A stretch of DNA of 64,000 bases. Source: Marinobacterium rhizophilum DSM 18822 (GTDB lineage Bacteria > Pseudomonadota > Gammaproteobacteria > Pseudomonadales > Balneatricaceae). Shown piece after piece: positions 26,310-35,585 of the stretch. The stretch lies in assembly GCF_000378045.1 (NCBI RefSeq), contig NZ_KB899093.1, forward strand, positions 1 through 64,000. Direction: 5' to 3'. The notes beneath the pieces were generated by a model, which was not told the DNA's origin, ran no database searches, and saw nothing but the letters and a program-made list of their open reading frames with translations. Every line of letters starts with the position of its first letter. Within the stretch, counting starts at the first letter, position 1. The position numbers and the translations under genes were made by a program.

Positions 26310-27827
26310 ATGAAATCGGCCGATACCAACGAAAACGTGATGCCGGTGGATGAGGCCGTGAGTCTGCCTCAACCGGCTCAGCCCGCCGCAGGTGGGCATC
26401 GTTATCGCTTTGCCGCACTGCTGGCCGGTCCGTTAGCCGCCCTGTTGCTGTATCTGCTTCCTGCCCCCGAGGGCATGAACACCGAGGCCTGGCGTTTGGT
26501 TTCCCTGGCTGCCTGGATGGTTATCTGGTGGCTGGGAGAGGCGGTACCGATTCCGGCGACGGCGCTGTTGCCAATACCACTGATGCCGCTGTTTGGCATT
26601 GCCGACATGACGCCGGTTGCCGCCAATTTTGCTCACCCGCTGATCTTCCTGTTTCTGGGCGGCTTTCTGCTGGCCGCCGCGATGCAAAAGTGGGGGCTAC
26701 ACCGGCGTATCGCCCTGCGCATTGTGGCGGTTGTCGGTACCACGCCTGGCAGCGTCATCGGCGGCTTTATGCTGGCAACGGCGTTCTTGTCCATGTGGAT
26801 TTCAAATACCTCGGCGACCATCATGATGTATGCGGTTGGCCTGTCGGTCATCGATTTTGTCGCGCGCAAGACGGCGGATGACAAGGCGGTGCGCAATTTC
26901 GGCGTGGCGCTGATGCTGGGTATTGCCTATAGCGCGTCCATCGGGGGGGTCGGCACACTGATTGGCACGCCTCCCAACGCCCTGCTCGCCAGCTTTCTGT
27001 CCACAACGTACGGTATAAAGATCGATTTCTTTACCTGGATGCTGTTTGGGGTTCCGATTGTGCTGGTGATGCTGCCACTGAGCTGGTTGATGCTCACGCG
27101 GATCATTTTTCCCTCCAGTCAGATTCGTATTGGCGATGTGAGCCAGGTGGTCACCACTGAGCTCGCCGAGCTGGGTGCCATGAGCAAGGCTGAGAAAATT
27201 GTCGGTGCGGTCTTTCTGGCCGCGGCATTGGGCTGGATCTTTCGTACGCCGCTGGTTACGCTGACCGGCCTTCCCATCAGTGATACCACCGTGGCATTGC
27301 TCGCCGCGCTGGTACTGTTCGCCTGGCCGCTGTCGCGGGAAAAAGGCGAGTTCGTGCTCGATTGGAGCGCAGCCCGGGATCTGCCCTGGGGCGTACTGCT
27401 GTTGTTTGGCGGTGGCCTGGCACTGGCGGGCGCGTTCAGCAGTACGGGGCTGGCAGGCTGGATTGGGTCTTCGGTCTCAAACTTTGATGTCAGCAGCTGG
27501 TTGCTGGTGCTGGTGGTTAGCGGGTCTATTGTTTACCTCACGGAAATTACGTCGAATACGGCGTCGGCGGCGACTTTTTTGCCGATTCTCGGCGCCGTGG
27601 CCGTGGGTCTCGGGCTGGATCCCCGCCTGCTCGCGGTGCCGGTCGCGGTCAGCGCTTCAATGGCGTTCATGATGCCCGTCGCCACGCCGCCGAACGCCAT
27701 CGTCTTTTCCTACGAAAGGATGCAGCTTCAGGATATGGTCAAGGCAGGTTTTTGGCTGAACATTATCGCTGTGGGGGTCACTTTCGTAGCCATGTACCTG
27801 CTTTCAGGCGTCGTATTTGGTATTTAG
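26310..27827 (+). CDS. DASS (SLC13) family sodium:anion symporter
   Basis: A 505-residue inner-membrane symporter with about eleven hydrophobic segments. Both sodium/carboxylate SNT signatures of the SLC13 family are present: SNTSATIMM around residue 170 and TSNTASAATFLP around residue 415, each followed by a P-loop (GTPPNALLASF; ATPPNAIVFS). Members carry C4-dicarboxylates, citrate or sulfate; the substrate cannot be chosen from sequence. It stands alone with its own ribosome binding site. Confidence 0.92.
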   Translation: MKSADTNENVMPVDEAVSLPQPAQPAAGGHRYRFAALLAGPLAALLLYLLPAPEGMNTEAWRLVSLAAWMVIWWLGEAVPIPATALLPIPLMPLFGIADMTPVAANFAHPLIFLFLGGFLLAAAMQKWGLHRRIALRIVAVVGTTPGSVIGGFMLATAFLSMWISNTSATIMMYAVGLSVIDFVARKTADDKAVRNFGVALMLGIAYSASIGGVGTLIGTPPNALLASFLSTTYGIKIDFFTWMLFGVPIVLVMLPLSWLMLTRIIFPSSQIRIGDVSQVVTTELAELGAMSKAEKIVGAVFLAAALGWIFRTPLVTLTGLPISDTTVALLAALVLFAWPLSREKGEFVLDWSAARDLPWGVLLLFGGGLALAGAFSSTGLAGWIGSSVSNFDVSSWLLVLVVSGSIVYLTEITSNTASAATFLPILGAVAVGLGLDPRLLAVPVAVSASMAFMMPVATPPNAIVFSYERMQLQDMVKAGFWLNIIAVGVTFVAMYLLSGVVFGI

Positions 27828-27963
27828 AAGTGATTGGCAACACGCTTTTTGATGCCCGAACTTAAATGTCATGCTGCCGGTATCAGGATCTGCACCCGAC
27901 AGCCTCATGACGAATCGATTAGGAAGTATGGAGACACAGGTGTTGCCAGCATGAGGGAATAGC

Positions 27964-29040
27964 GTGGGACAGCATAATTCAGGCGCGGATGATGTGGTTC
28001 GTTTGTCGGATAACCTCAGGAGTCTGTTGACGCTGAGTGACCAAAAACGGCCCTGGGGCTTTCTGACAATGATTGCCCTGTCCACGGGACTTCCTGTGTT
28101 CCTGGGCGCCTGGGTGGACGAGTTTGCACTGGGAATTCTTGGCAGCATGGGCGGATTGGTCATGCTGTATATGCCACAGACGCCGATTCCCCATCGCATG
28201 GTCACAATGGCACTCTGTGCCTTCGGCTTTGCTGTCAGTTTTACCCTTGGCGTGCTTACCAGCTTTGATGTCTACCTGTCGGCCGGGACCCTGGGGCTGA
28301 CCGCCTTTTTTGCGACCCTCGTCAGTCGCCATTTTGCGTTGCCGCCACCGGGCAGCTTTTTCTTTATTCTCGTGGCCTGCCTTGGCAGAACCCTGCCGTT
28401 TGATTTATCGCTGGCACCGGAGCGAGTGGGGATATTACTGTTCGGCACCATGGGAGCCTGTGTGCTGGCACTGGCGTACAGCATTGGCCGGACGTATGTT
28501 CTCAACCGGGCACTTGATACGCCGCCAGGGCCGCCCGATCGCAATATCAACGCCATTATTCTTGAGTCGAGCGTCATCGGCATCTTTATCGGCGGCAGCT
28601 ATCTGTTCGCCCTGCTGATCGGGCTGGATAACCCCTACTGGGCGCCGGTAAGTTGCGCTGCCATCATGCAGGGGGCGAGTTTTCGACTGGTGTGGCAGCG
28701 CAATGTGCACAGGGTGGTCGGCACTGTTATCGGTATGGGCCTGGCATGGATCATTCTGTCCTTGTCGCCCGGCGTCTGGATGCTGGTGCTGATCATTACG
28801 GGGCTCAGCTTTATTATCGAAAGCCTTATCACGCGAAATTACGGTCTGGCCGTGATATTCATTACGCCGCTAACGGTCATTTTTGCCGATTCCACAGTCG
28901 CGGTCGGAGCGCCTGACACGCTGATCCTGTCACGGCTGATCGACATCGTGCTGGGCAGTAGTTTTGGCTTTGTGGGTGGCTGGGTGATCCACCACCCCAA
29001 GTTTTTCCGGGCGCTGGAAGCCCGAATGAAGCCGCGCTAG
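27964..29040 (+). CDS. FUSC-family inner-membrane protein
   Basis: A 358-residue GTG-started protein with two blocks of about five hydrophobic helices (residues 45-165 and 195-345). The second block, LDNPYWAPVSCAAIMQGASFR-type followed by HRVVGTVIGMGLAWI, is the signature of FUSC/aromatic acid exporter proteins (PF13515). It lacks the large cytoplasmic domain of AaeB. It probably exports an organic acid or drug. It stands alone between the DASS symporter and an AT-rich spacer. Confidence 0.8.
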   Translation: MGQHNSGADDVVRLSDNLRSLLTLSDQKRPWGFLTMIALSTGLPVFLGAWVDEFALGILGSMGGLVMLYMPQTPIPHRMVTMALCAFGFAVSFTLGVLTSFDVYLSAGTLGLTAFFATLVSRHFALPPPGSFFFILVACLGRTLPFDLSLAPERVGILLFGTMGACVLALAYSIGRTYVLNRALDTPPGPPDRNINAIILESSVIGIFIGGSYLFALLIGLDNPYWAPVSCAAIMQGASFRLVWQRNVHRVVGTVIGMGLAWIILSLSPGVWMLVLIITGLSFIIESLITRNYGLAVIFITPLTVIFADSTVAVGAPDTLILSRLIDIVLGSSFGFVGGWVIHHPKFFRALEARMKPR

Positions 29041-29540
29041 GGGCCTGTCCGCGTCACCAGTCACGCTGCGCCGTTGCGTTGCTGAGAGTCTTTACCATTG
29101 CGTCCTTCTTTTGTAATTGCCAGGCCCAGTGGAGGATCGTCGTAGTGGCGACTTCCGCTGAGTGATAGGTGTGCATTAATGAATCCCCTTATCCAGTCTC
29201 CTTATCGGCTCCCTAGCAGGCCGCGACATGCTCAAATGCTGCCAAGAGCGTTCCGTGTAGTCTTGCCCATGAACTCTTTTTCTCGCTCTGTATCCCCAGA
29301 TTTAGCCCATTAAGCGACCGCAAACGTCCGATCCTGCAGGAGTCATCCGTGATGTCAAAGGCCTAGGGAGTCCATGCCATTTCCCATGTAGTCGATGAGT
29401 GGTCGCCAATAGAAGACTTAAGGGGAAGACTTCCTCGTCTGCGTAAAATTTCACCGCACATGAGAAATAATTAACCACCATCCTGTCTGTATTTAATGGT
29501 TTGTATATGTAAGTCATTGTTAAGTAATGATTTTTTATAT
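29041..29540. other. 500 nt spacer turning AT-rich, no gene seen
   Basis: No coding ORF is supported. Base composition drops toward AT from about 29400, just before the sigma-54 promoter, as is common at the left edge of an inserted catabolic region. No integrase or direct repeat was seen. Confidence 0.45.
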
Positions 29541-29556
29541 TGGCATAGCGTTTGCT
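29541..29556 (+). promoter_or_regulatory. sigma-54 promoter of the sugar-acid island
   Basis: TGGCATA-GCGT-TTGCT fits the sigma-54 consensus TGGCAYR-N4-TTGCW exactly. The -12 element ends 31 nt before the kinase ATG. A PrpR-type sigma-54 activator encoded at 43002 is the obvious candidate regulator. The site also shows that the upstream-extended reading frame from 29527 is not translated. Confidence 0.85.
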
Positions 29557-29586
29557 TTTACAGTCAGGACAGGAGATGACAATAAG

Positions 29587-30768
29587 ATGAAAAAATACCT
29601 TGTTCTGGCTGATGATTTTACCGGCGGCCAAGAAGTTGCCGGAAAATTAAAGCAAAAGCACATCACAACCGGCGTGGCGCTGTCCGTAGAGGGTGTGGAA
29701 AGCCTGTTCTCACAGCATCAGGTTGTTGTGCTTAATACCGACAGTCGATTGATGAGTGAAGATGAGCTGCGTGAATGTTATCACCGCATATTTCATACAC
29801 TCGATATGAGTCGGTACTGCGTGGCGAAGAAGATAGATTCGTTGTTGCGCGGCCCTATCGGCTTTGAACTGGCGCAGATCAAGTCCTACCTACCGAATGC
29901 CAGGTTTATCGTCTCGGTGCCGGTGCTTAGTGAAGGTCGCACTGTGATGAACGGCGAGGTGCTCATCAAGGGCGTCAGGCTGACTGAATCTGAACTCGCG
30001 CATGATCCCCTGAATCCGATACTCACTTCATCGATTGCCGAGAAAATCGTCAGCGATTCAGCGATGACCGTGGCCTCTGTTCCCAATGGGAATGATGAGC
30101 ACAATCTCCACGCTTGCATCGCTGAACAGCTCAAAACCCACGATGTTGTTGTGGTCGATGCCGTGTCCCAGGACGACCTGAATTCTATTCCCACCTTGTT
30201 GCCCGATACGGTGCTGGTTGGATCGTCTGATGTCATTTCTCTCGTGGGGTCTACAGCCGGGAAGTGGCTGTTTGTGGTGGGAAGCCTTCACCCTCGCTCC
30301 CGTCAGCAAGCTGATTACATGGTGGAGACCCTCGGTGCTGTCGATGTATCAGTGGATGTCATCAGTTGGCAAAAAGATCCGTTGGATTACCTGGATCGAC
30401 TGGTTGCCGTTGCACTGGAGTGTGCTGAATCTCAGCGGTACTTCATCATCAGGACGCAGTTGCCGGAATCCGGCGTTATCACCAAATCGGATTCGCGCAA
30501 TGCCGCCAATTGTCTGGCTGATATGGCGCAACGCATTGCGTTGGCTCTGCCAGTGCTTCAAATCGTATGTTGTGGTGGCGAAACGACCGCTGTACTGCTG
30601 CATCGCAGTGGGGCTCAGGCGGTCTCGATGGAACATGCCAGTGAAAAGACGATGCCCCTTGGAAGAGTCGAGGGGGGTGTTTTTGATCGCGCCTATATTG
30701 CGTCTAAACCCGGCTCCTTTGGCGAGCCCGAACTGTTTGTGAGGATGGTAAACCATGCTACAGCCTGA
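29587..30768 (+). CDS. DUF1537 four-carbon acid sugar kinase family protein
   Basis: A 393-residue kinase of the DtnK/OtnK/LtnK family, which phosphorylates C4 sugar acids (threonate, erythronate) at O4. N-terminal ADDFTGGQEVAGKL matches the family's DDxTGA-type start; KKIDSLLRGPIG is the conserved K-DS-LRG motif; the C-terminal nucleotide domain has VVGSLHPRSRQQ and VCCGGETTAVLL. CAGGAG lies upstream of the ATG at 29587. It is the first gene after the sigma-54 promoter and overlaps the next gene by 14 nt. Together with PdxA2 in this island it points to a 4-phospho-threonate/erythronate route, but the exact substrate is open. Confidence 0.88.
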   Translation: MKKYLVLADDFTGGQEVAGKLKQKHITTGVALSVEGVESLFSQHQVVVLNTDSRLMSEDELRECYHRIFHTLDMSRYCVAKKIDSLLRGPIGFELAQIKSYLPNARFIVSVPVLSEGRTVMNGEVLIKGVRLTESELAHDPLNPILTSSIAEKIVSDSAMTVASVPNGNDEHNLHACIAEQLKTHDVVVVDAVSQDDLNSIPTLLPDTVLVGSSDVISLVGSTAGKWLFVVGSLHPRSRQQADYMVETLGAVDVSVDVISWQKDPLDYLDRLVAVALECAESQRYFIIRTQLPESGVITKSDSRNAANCLADMAQRIALALPVLQIVCCGGETTAVLLHRSGAQAVSMEHASEKTMPLGRVEGGVFDRAYIASKPGSFGEPELFVRMVNHATA

Positions 30769-31891
30769 TCTGATCGCGAATGTTTTAAGCGGCTATCAAA
30801 GTTTCAAGAATATAGCGCATTACATTGCCAAGGGTGACAGAGTTGTTGTTGTCACCTCGCAGGCGCTGAAGGAACTGGATGCCGTAAAGCAGCTGGTAGC
30901 GCTCGTCGAAGAGTGTGCTTCAGTGGTTCGTATCGTAGACGACGTGCCGGCGGAGCCCAGGGTATTCGATATGGCGGCGATCGCCTCGGCTATAGGTGAC
31001 GAACCGGTCGATCAGGTGATCGGTATCGGCGGTGGCAGCGTGCTGGATACCGCCAAGGTGTTGGCCGCGCTGGTGCAGGGCGATCTGTCGCTGGAGGCGA
31101 TGCTGAGCGGGACTCCGCTGTCGGCACGCAAAGGGTTGATCCTTATACCTACGACGGCCGGTACCGGTTCTGAAGCGACGCCGAACGCGATATTTGCGGT
31201 ACCGGAGAAGAATAATAAGGCAGCGATCATCAGCCACATGCTTAAGCCTGATCTGGTAATTCTCGATCCCTTTTTCCTTGAATCACTGCCTAAATCTTTG
31301 ATCGCCTCCACCGGCTTCGATGCGCTGGCGCACTGTCTGGAATGCTTCACATCGAGCAAGGCTAATCCTATCAGTGATTTCTACGCCTTCAACGGGGCGA
31401 TTGCGCTGCTGAAGAACATTCGTGCGGTGCACAACGATCCCCATGATGTGGCTGCGTGGCAGAAGATGTTGTTTGCCTCCTATTGTGGCGGATCTGCCAT
31501 TGCCTATGCCGGCACCCATATTGTGCATCTGCTGTCTTATCCTCTGGGAGGGCGTTACCACGTGCCCCATGGAGTTGCCAACGCGATGTTACTGGTGCCC
31601 TGTTTTCAAGAACACCTGCCCAGCTACAGCGGAAAACTTGCGCAGATCGCCAGCTCGCTGTTCCCCGCAGAGAAACGCGCTGACCTGGATATGAGCAAAC
31701 TGCTGATGAATTATATTGAGGACTTGTCTGGCGAATTTGAACTGCCAACCTCCTTTGCCGGATGCAATCTGCCCAGCGTTGATGTGGATGGCTTGATTAC
31801 AGATGCAATGACGATTCGGCGTCTAATTGAAAACAGCCCGGTTCCCATTACGCCGGAAGATGCGAAAAATATATACTCGCAGTTTGCTTGA
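30755..31891 (+). CDS. iron-containing alcohol dehydrogenase
   Basis: A 378-residue group III alcohol dehydrogenase. The NAD site is GIGGGSVLDTAKV, followed by IPTTAGTGSEATPNAIF. Iron ligands lie in TGFDALAHCLE (Asp, His), in GTHIVHLLSYPLGGRYHVPHG (several His) and nearby. It would interconvert an aldehyde and an alcohol, for example the aldehyde released by the downstream aldolase or an entry-step hydroxy acid. It overlaps the kinase gene and is 46 nt upstream of the aldolase gene. Confidence 0.9.
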   Translation: MLQPDLIANVLSGYQSFKNIAHYIAKGDRVVVVTSQALKELDAVKQLVALVEECASVVRIVDDVPAEPRVFDMAAIASAIGDEPVDQVIGIGGGSVLDTAKVLAALVQGDLSLEAMLSGTPLSARKGLILIPTTAGTGSEATPNAIFAVPEKNNKAAIISHMLKPDLVILDPFFLESLPKSLIASTGFDALAHCLECFTSSKANPISDFYAFNGAIALLKNIRAVHNDPHDVAAWQKMLFASYCGGSAIAYAGTHIVHLLSYPLGGRYHVPHGVANAMLLVPCFQEHLPSYSGKLAQIASSLFPAEKRADLDMSKLLMNYIEDLSGEFELPTSFAGCNLPSVDVDGLITDAMTIRRLIENSPVPITPEDAKNIYSQFA

Positions 31892-31937
31892 GTTAGTTGC
31901 GGATTAGCTAAATAACAAATAATAAAGGGCGATTTTT

Positions 31938-32807
31938 ATGGGTGTGTTTACAGGTGTTTATACAGCGATCATTACACCTTTTGCTGACGATGAAGCTGTT
32001 AACTTTTCTCAGCTTTCAAAACTGGTCGAGCGGCAGATAGGGTTTGGTAATAACATTTTTTGTAACGGTACCAATGGCGAGTTCTACGCGACAACCTTTA
32101 GTGAAAAAATTGATATCACAAGGCAATGCGTCGAGGCGGTCTCCGGCAGGGCAAAGGTTATTGCCCATATCGGGTGTGCCTCCACTCGCGAATCGATCCT
32201 GTTGGGTAAGGAAATACAGCGGCTTGGCGTCGATGCCGTATCCGCCATTACGCCTTATTTCATTCCGTGCACGCAAAGCGAGATAGAGCGTCATTACGCG
32301 ACCTTAGCCGATGCGCTTGAGGTGCCGTTGTTCCTCTACACCATTCCTGCGCGCACGGGTAATACCCTGGAGAAAGCGACGGTGCGCAAACTGTCCGAGC
32401 ACCCCAATATTGTTGGCATAAAAGACAGTACAGGCACCCAGGAGAGCCTGGATGGTTACCTTGAACTGCGGCAAGAGTGCAACATCGAGGTCATGACCGG
32501 GCCTGACTCCCTGATCCTGCACGGATTTCAGAATGGTGCCAGTGGCTGTGTGTCGGGTCTGGCCAACGTGCTGGGCCAGGAGGTCAATGATATCTGGCGT
32601 AACTTCAGCCAAGGTAATGTGGAACAGGCTTCTGCCGCTCAGGACAAGGTTACCGCCATGCGCCAGTCGCTGTATTCGCTAGGCTTTCCGCCCGATATGG
32701 TGAAGGAAGCGATGTATGCAATTAATACTGAAAATGGACTGAGCAGAAGTCCCAAAGGTCAACTGCGTGATCTGAGTGAGACTGTCAGGGATTTACTTAA
32801 AAGCTGA
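31938..32807 (+). CDS. DapA/NanA-family pyruvate-dependent aldolase
   Basis: A 289-residue TIM-barrel class I aldolase of the dihydrodipicolinate synthase/N-acetylneuraminate lyase family. It has the Schiff-base Lys in IVGIKDSTG, the catalytic Tyr in LFLYTIPARTGN, and the carboxylate-binding loop GTNGEF. Context (sugar-acid kinase, ADH, PdxA2) argues for a catabolic 2-keto-3-deoxy acid or hydroxy-keto acid aldolase that releases pyruvate, not for lysine synthesis. AATAAAGGGCG precedes the ATG. Confidence 0.88.
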   Translation: MGVFTGVYTAIITPFADDEAVNFSQLSKLVERQIGFGNNIFCNGTNGEFYATTFSEKIDITRQCVEAVSGRAKVIAHIGCASTRESILLGKEIQRLGVDAVSAITPYFIPCTQSEIERHYATLADALEVPLFLYTIPARTGNTLEKATVRKLSEHPNIVGIKDSTGTQESLDGYLELRQECNIEVMTGPDSLILHGFQNGASGCVSGLANVLGQEVNDIWRNFSQGNVEQASAAQDKVTAMRQSLYSLGFPPDMVKEAMYAINTENGLSRSPKGQLRDLSETVRDLLKS

Positions 32808-33007
32808 TTTATTCGATACGATGGTTGGCCTTTTTTTGAAGGTCTGATGTGCTATCTAGTGAGGTATGAGGATGAATAAATGTGAACCGGGTTTTACATG
32901 ATAAAAAAGCTAGGATCGTGACTAGGATGCCTGGAAAGATTTGAGTATTCTGGCGCGAAAATAATAAGTACGAGTCATTTTTGAATAAGAATAAAAGGAG
33001 TAATACC

Positions 33008-34516
33008 ATGCGCAATTTATTCGCATGCATGTTCGGTGTCGCTGTTTCTGCTATGTCCGCTGCGCCGACGTTCGCCGCGTCCAACGACGTCACTATCGTT
33101 CTGAGTGAAGACCTGGACGTTATGGATCCTTGTATGTCATCCCGATCTAACATCGGGCGTGTCATTCTGCAAAATATATCTGAAACACTGACAGAACTGG
33201 ACGGCAGTGGCGGGGGTCTTCGTCCCCGTCTTGCTCAGAGCTGGGAAGCGGTCGATGATCTGACCTGGCGTTTTCACCTGCGTGAAGGCGTCAAGTTCAC
33301 CGATGGCTCCAGTTTCGATGCCGAAGATGTAGCCTATTCGCTTGAGCGTGCTACCAGTCCCAAGCTTTCTTGCGAGATCGGTGCAAAATACTTCGGCGGT
33401 ATCGAACTGACGCCCAAGATTATCGATGCGCACACAATCGACTTCACTGCCAAAGTCGGACAGCCGATCCTGCCGCTGCTGATGTCCTCGTTGACGATTG
33501 TCCCCTCGGGGCTCAGTCCGGACGCCTTTATGCGCGTGCCGGTCGGCACCGGGCCCTATGTTTTCAAATCCCGCGCTATCGGACAGAACATCGTTCTGAC
33601 CCGCAACAACGACTACTGGGGTGAAAAGCCGGACGTCGAGAATGCCACCTATATTTTCCGCTCCGACATCGCGGTGCGGGCGGCGATGGTGCAGACCGGT
33701 GAGGCCGATATTGCACCGAGCATCTCGCAGGAGGATGCGAACAACTCGGCAACTGACTTCTCTTATCCAAACTCGGAAACCCTCTATCTGCGACTGGATA
33801 ATGAGATCCCGCCGCTGAACGATCGTCGCGTACGTGAGGCGCTCAACCTGGCGATCGACCGAGATGCCTTCCGTGGCACCGTGCTTCCGAAGGACGTGAT
33901 CCTGGCGAGTCAACTGGTTCCGCCAACGACCATGGGTTGGAATCCGGATGTGCCGGTACAGCCATACGATTTGATGAAGGCAAAGGCACTGCTGGCCGAA
34001 GCAAAAGCGGATGGCGTTCCGGTTGAGACTGAGCTGGAACTGGTGGGCCGCGCGAACATGTTCCCGGGCTCAACGGAAACGATGGAAGCCATCCTGTCCA
34101 TGCTCCAGGAAGCCGGCTTCAACGCCTCTCTGAGAAACTTCGATGTGGCCGAGTGGGTTAACATGTACACGAAACCCTATGCTGAGAACCGGGGGCCTCA
34201 GCTGATCGAAGCGCAACATGACAACGCCAAGGGAGATCCGGTATTCACCATGTACTGGAAATACCACAGCCAGGGAGAGCAGAGCACGATCAGCGATCCG
34301 ACTGTCGATAGCCTGATTGAAGCGGCGACCAGCGCTACCGGTGAAGAACGCGAGCAGCTCTGGAAGAAAGTGGCAGCCGAGGTCAACGACCGGATCCTGT
34401 CAGATGCCGTGCTCTTCCATATGGTGGGCTTCAGCCGAGTGTCCGAGCGACTTGATTTCAAACCGACCATTTCCACCAATAGTGAACTGCAGTTGGCTCA
34501 GATCAAGATCAAGTAG
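33008..34516 (+). CDS. family 5 ABC transporter substrate-binding protein
   Basis: A periplasmic binding protein (502 residues) of the DppA/OppA/nickel family. The signal peptide runs to about FAAS; then DDVTIVLSEDLDVMDPCM-type N-terminus, VKFTDGSSFDAEDVAYSLERA, VPVGTGPYVFK and RVREALNLAIDRDAF are all family hallmarks. AAAAGGAG lies before the ATG at 33008, while the frame extends upstream without signal-like sequence. It belongs to the island's ABC importer; members of this family also carry opines, sugars and oligosaccharides. Confidence 0.93.
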   Translation: MRNLFACMFGVAVSAMSAAPTFAASNDVTIVLSEDLDVMDPCMSSRSNIGRVILQNISETLTELDGSGGGLRPRLAQSWEAVDDLTWRFHLREGVKFTDGSSFDAEDVAYSLERATSPKLSCEIGAKYFGGIELTPKIIDAHTIDFTAKVGQPILPLLMSSLTIVPSGLSPDAFMRVPVGTGPYVFKSRAIGQNIVLTRNNDYWGEKPDVENATYIFRSDIAVRAAMVQTGEADIAPSISQEDANNSATDFSYPNSETLYLRLDNEIPPLNDRRVREALNLAIDRDAFRGTVLPKDVILASQLVPPTTMGWNPDVPVQPYDLMKAKALLAEAKADGVPVETELELVGRANMFPGSTETMEAILSMLQEAGFNASLRNFDVAEWVNMYTKPYAENRGPQLIEAQHDNAKGDPVFTMYWKYHSQGEQSTISDPTVDSLIEAATSATGEEREQLWKKVAAEVNDRILSDAVLFHMVGFSRVSERLDFKPTISTNSELQLAQIKIK

Positions 34517-34609
34517 GCCCGCGAGAAAGCCTGTTCATTGCTCGTACGTACTGGGCATGGAGTGAGCCAATAGACTGGAAAGCGCGCAAGCGATTTCAAA
34601 GTCGAAAAG

Positions 34610-34631
34610 ACCAGGGAGTCCGCTCCCTGGT
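34610..34631 (+). other. hairpin between binding-protein and permease genes
   Basis: ACCAGGGAG, loop TCCG, CTCCCTGGT: a perfect 9-bp stem without a T run. Such hairpins commonly protect the binding-protein mRNA and keep permease expression lower. Confidence 0.7.
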
Positions 34632-34664
34632 TACCCCTGAACATAACTTCAGGTCCCCGAGGCT

Positions 34665-35582
34665 ATGATGAAATCATTTATAGGCAGAAGAGCGATAAGC
34701 AGCGCAGTCTCGCTTGGCGGTCTTATTGTGCTGGTATTTTTCCTTACTCGCCTAACCGGCGACCCGACGAATCTGTATCTTCCACTCGATGCACCGATGG
34801 AAGCGCGTGATAATTTCCGGGTGCTGCATGGACTCAATGATCCGCTGATCGTGCAGTTTGGCAGCTACGTCTACGATGTTCTGCACCTTGATTTTGGTGA
34901 GTCAATCCGCAAGGCGCGTCCTGCGCTTGAGGTGGTGCTGGAGGCATTCCCCTGGACGCTGACCTTGGCTGTGGTGACGATGGGGTTGGTTACCCTGTTC
35001 GCTATCATCATCGGTTCTCTTGCAGCGGCCAGGGTCGGCGGTGTATTCGATCGTCTATCCGGCATCATGTCCCTGATTGCCGCCAGTACGCCGGAGTTCT
35101 GGGTTGCAATCGTCGGTATCTTTATTTTCGCGGTTAGCCTGGGCTGGTTGCCCACATCCGGTACCGGAACCATCTGGCACTGGGTGCTGCCGATAACTGT
35201 CCTGTTTATTCGACCCTTTGGCTTGATTCTTCAGGTCGTGCGCGGCTCGATGATCTCGGCGCTTTCCTCGCCGTACGTGAAGACAGCACGCGCCAAAGGG
35301 GTTCGTCAGCGGGCTATCATTTTCGTTCACGCCCTGCGTAACGGCATGCTTCCGGTGATCACTGTGATCGGCGATCAGGCCGCGGGTATGCTAAACGGCG
35401 CCGTCGTGATCGAAACCATTTTCGGTTTTCCCGGTGTCGGAAAGCTCATGATCGACAGTATTCTGCAGCGCGATTTTTCGGTCGTGCTTGCCTCGATCAT
35501 GGTAACGGCGCTGGCGATATTCATTATGAATCTTCTGATTGACCTGCTGTACGCAGTGCTCGATCCCCGAATCAGGTATTGA
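34665..35582 (+). CDS. DppB-type ABC transporter permease
   Basis: A 305-residue permease with six transmembrane segments. It has the family N-terminus (RRAISSAVSLGGLIVLVFFLTRLTGDP), a binding-protein-dependent transport EAA-like loop (YVKTARAKGVRQRAIIFVHALRN), and the C-terminal DLLYAVLDPRIRY typical of DppB/OppB proteins. Two ATGs are in tandem; the second is better spaced from GAGG. It pairs with the DppC-type permease 4 nt downstream. Confidence 0.93.
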   Translation: MMKSFIGRRAISSAVSLGGLIVLVFFLTRLTGDPTNLYLPLDAPMEARDNFRVLHGLNDPLIVQFGSYVYDVLHLDFGESIRKARPALEVVLEAFPWTLTLAVVTMGLVTLFAIIIGSLAAARVGGVFDRLSGIMSLIAASTPEFWVAIVGIFIFAVSLGWLPTSGTGTIWHWVLPITVLFIRPFGLILQVVRGSMISALSSPYVKTARAKGVRQRAIIFVHALRNGMLPVITVIGDQAAGMLNGAVVIETIFGFPGVGKLMIDSILQRDFSVVLASIMVTALAIFIMNLLIDLLYAVLDPRIRY

Positions 35583-35585
35583 GTC

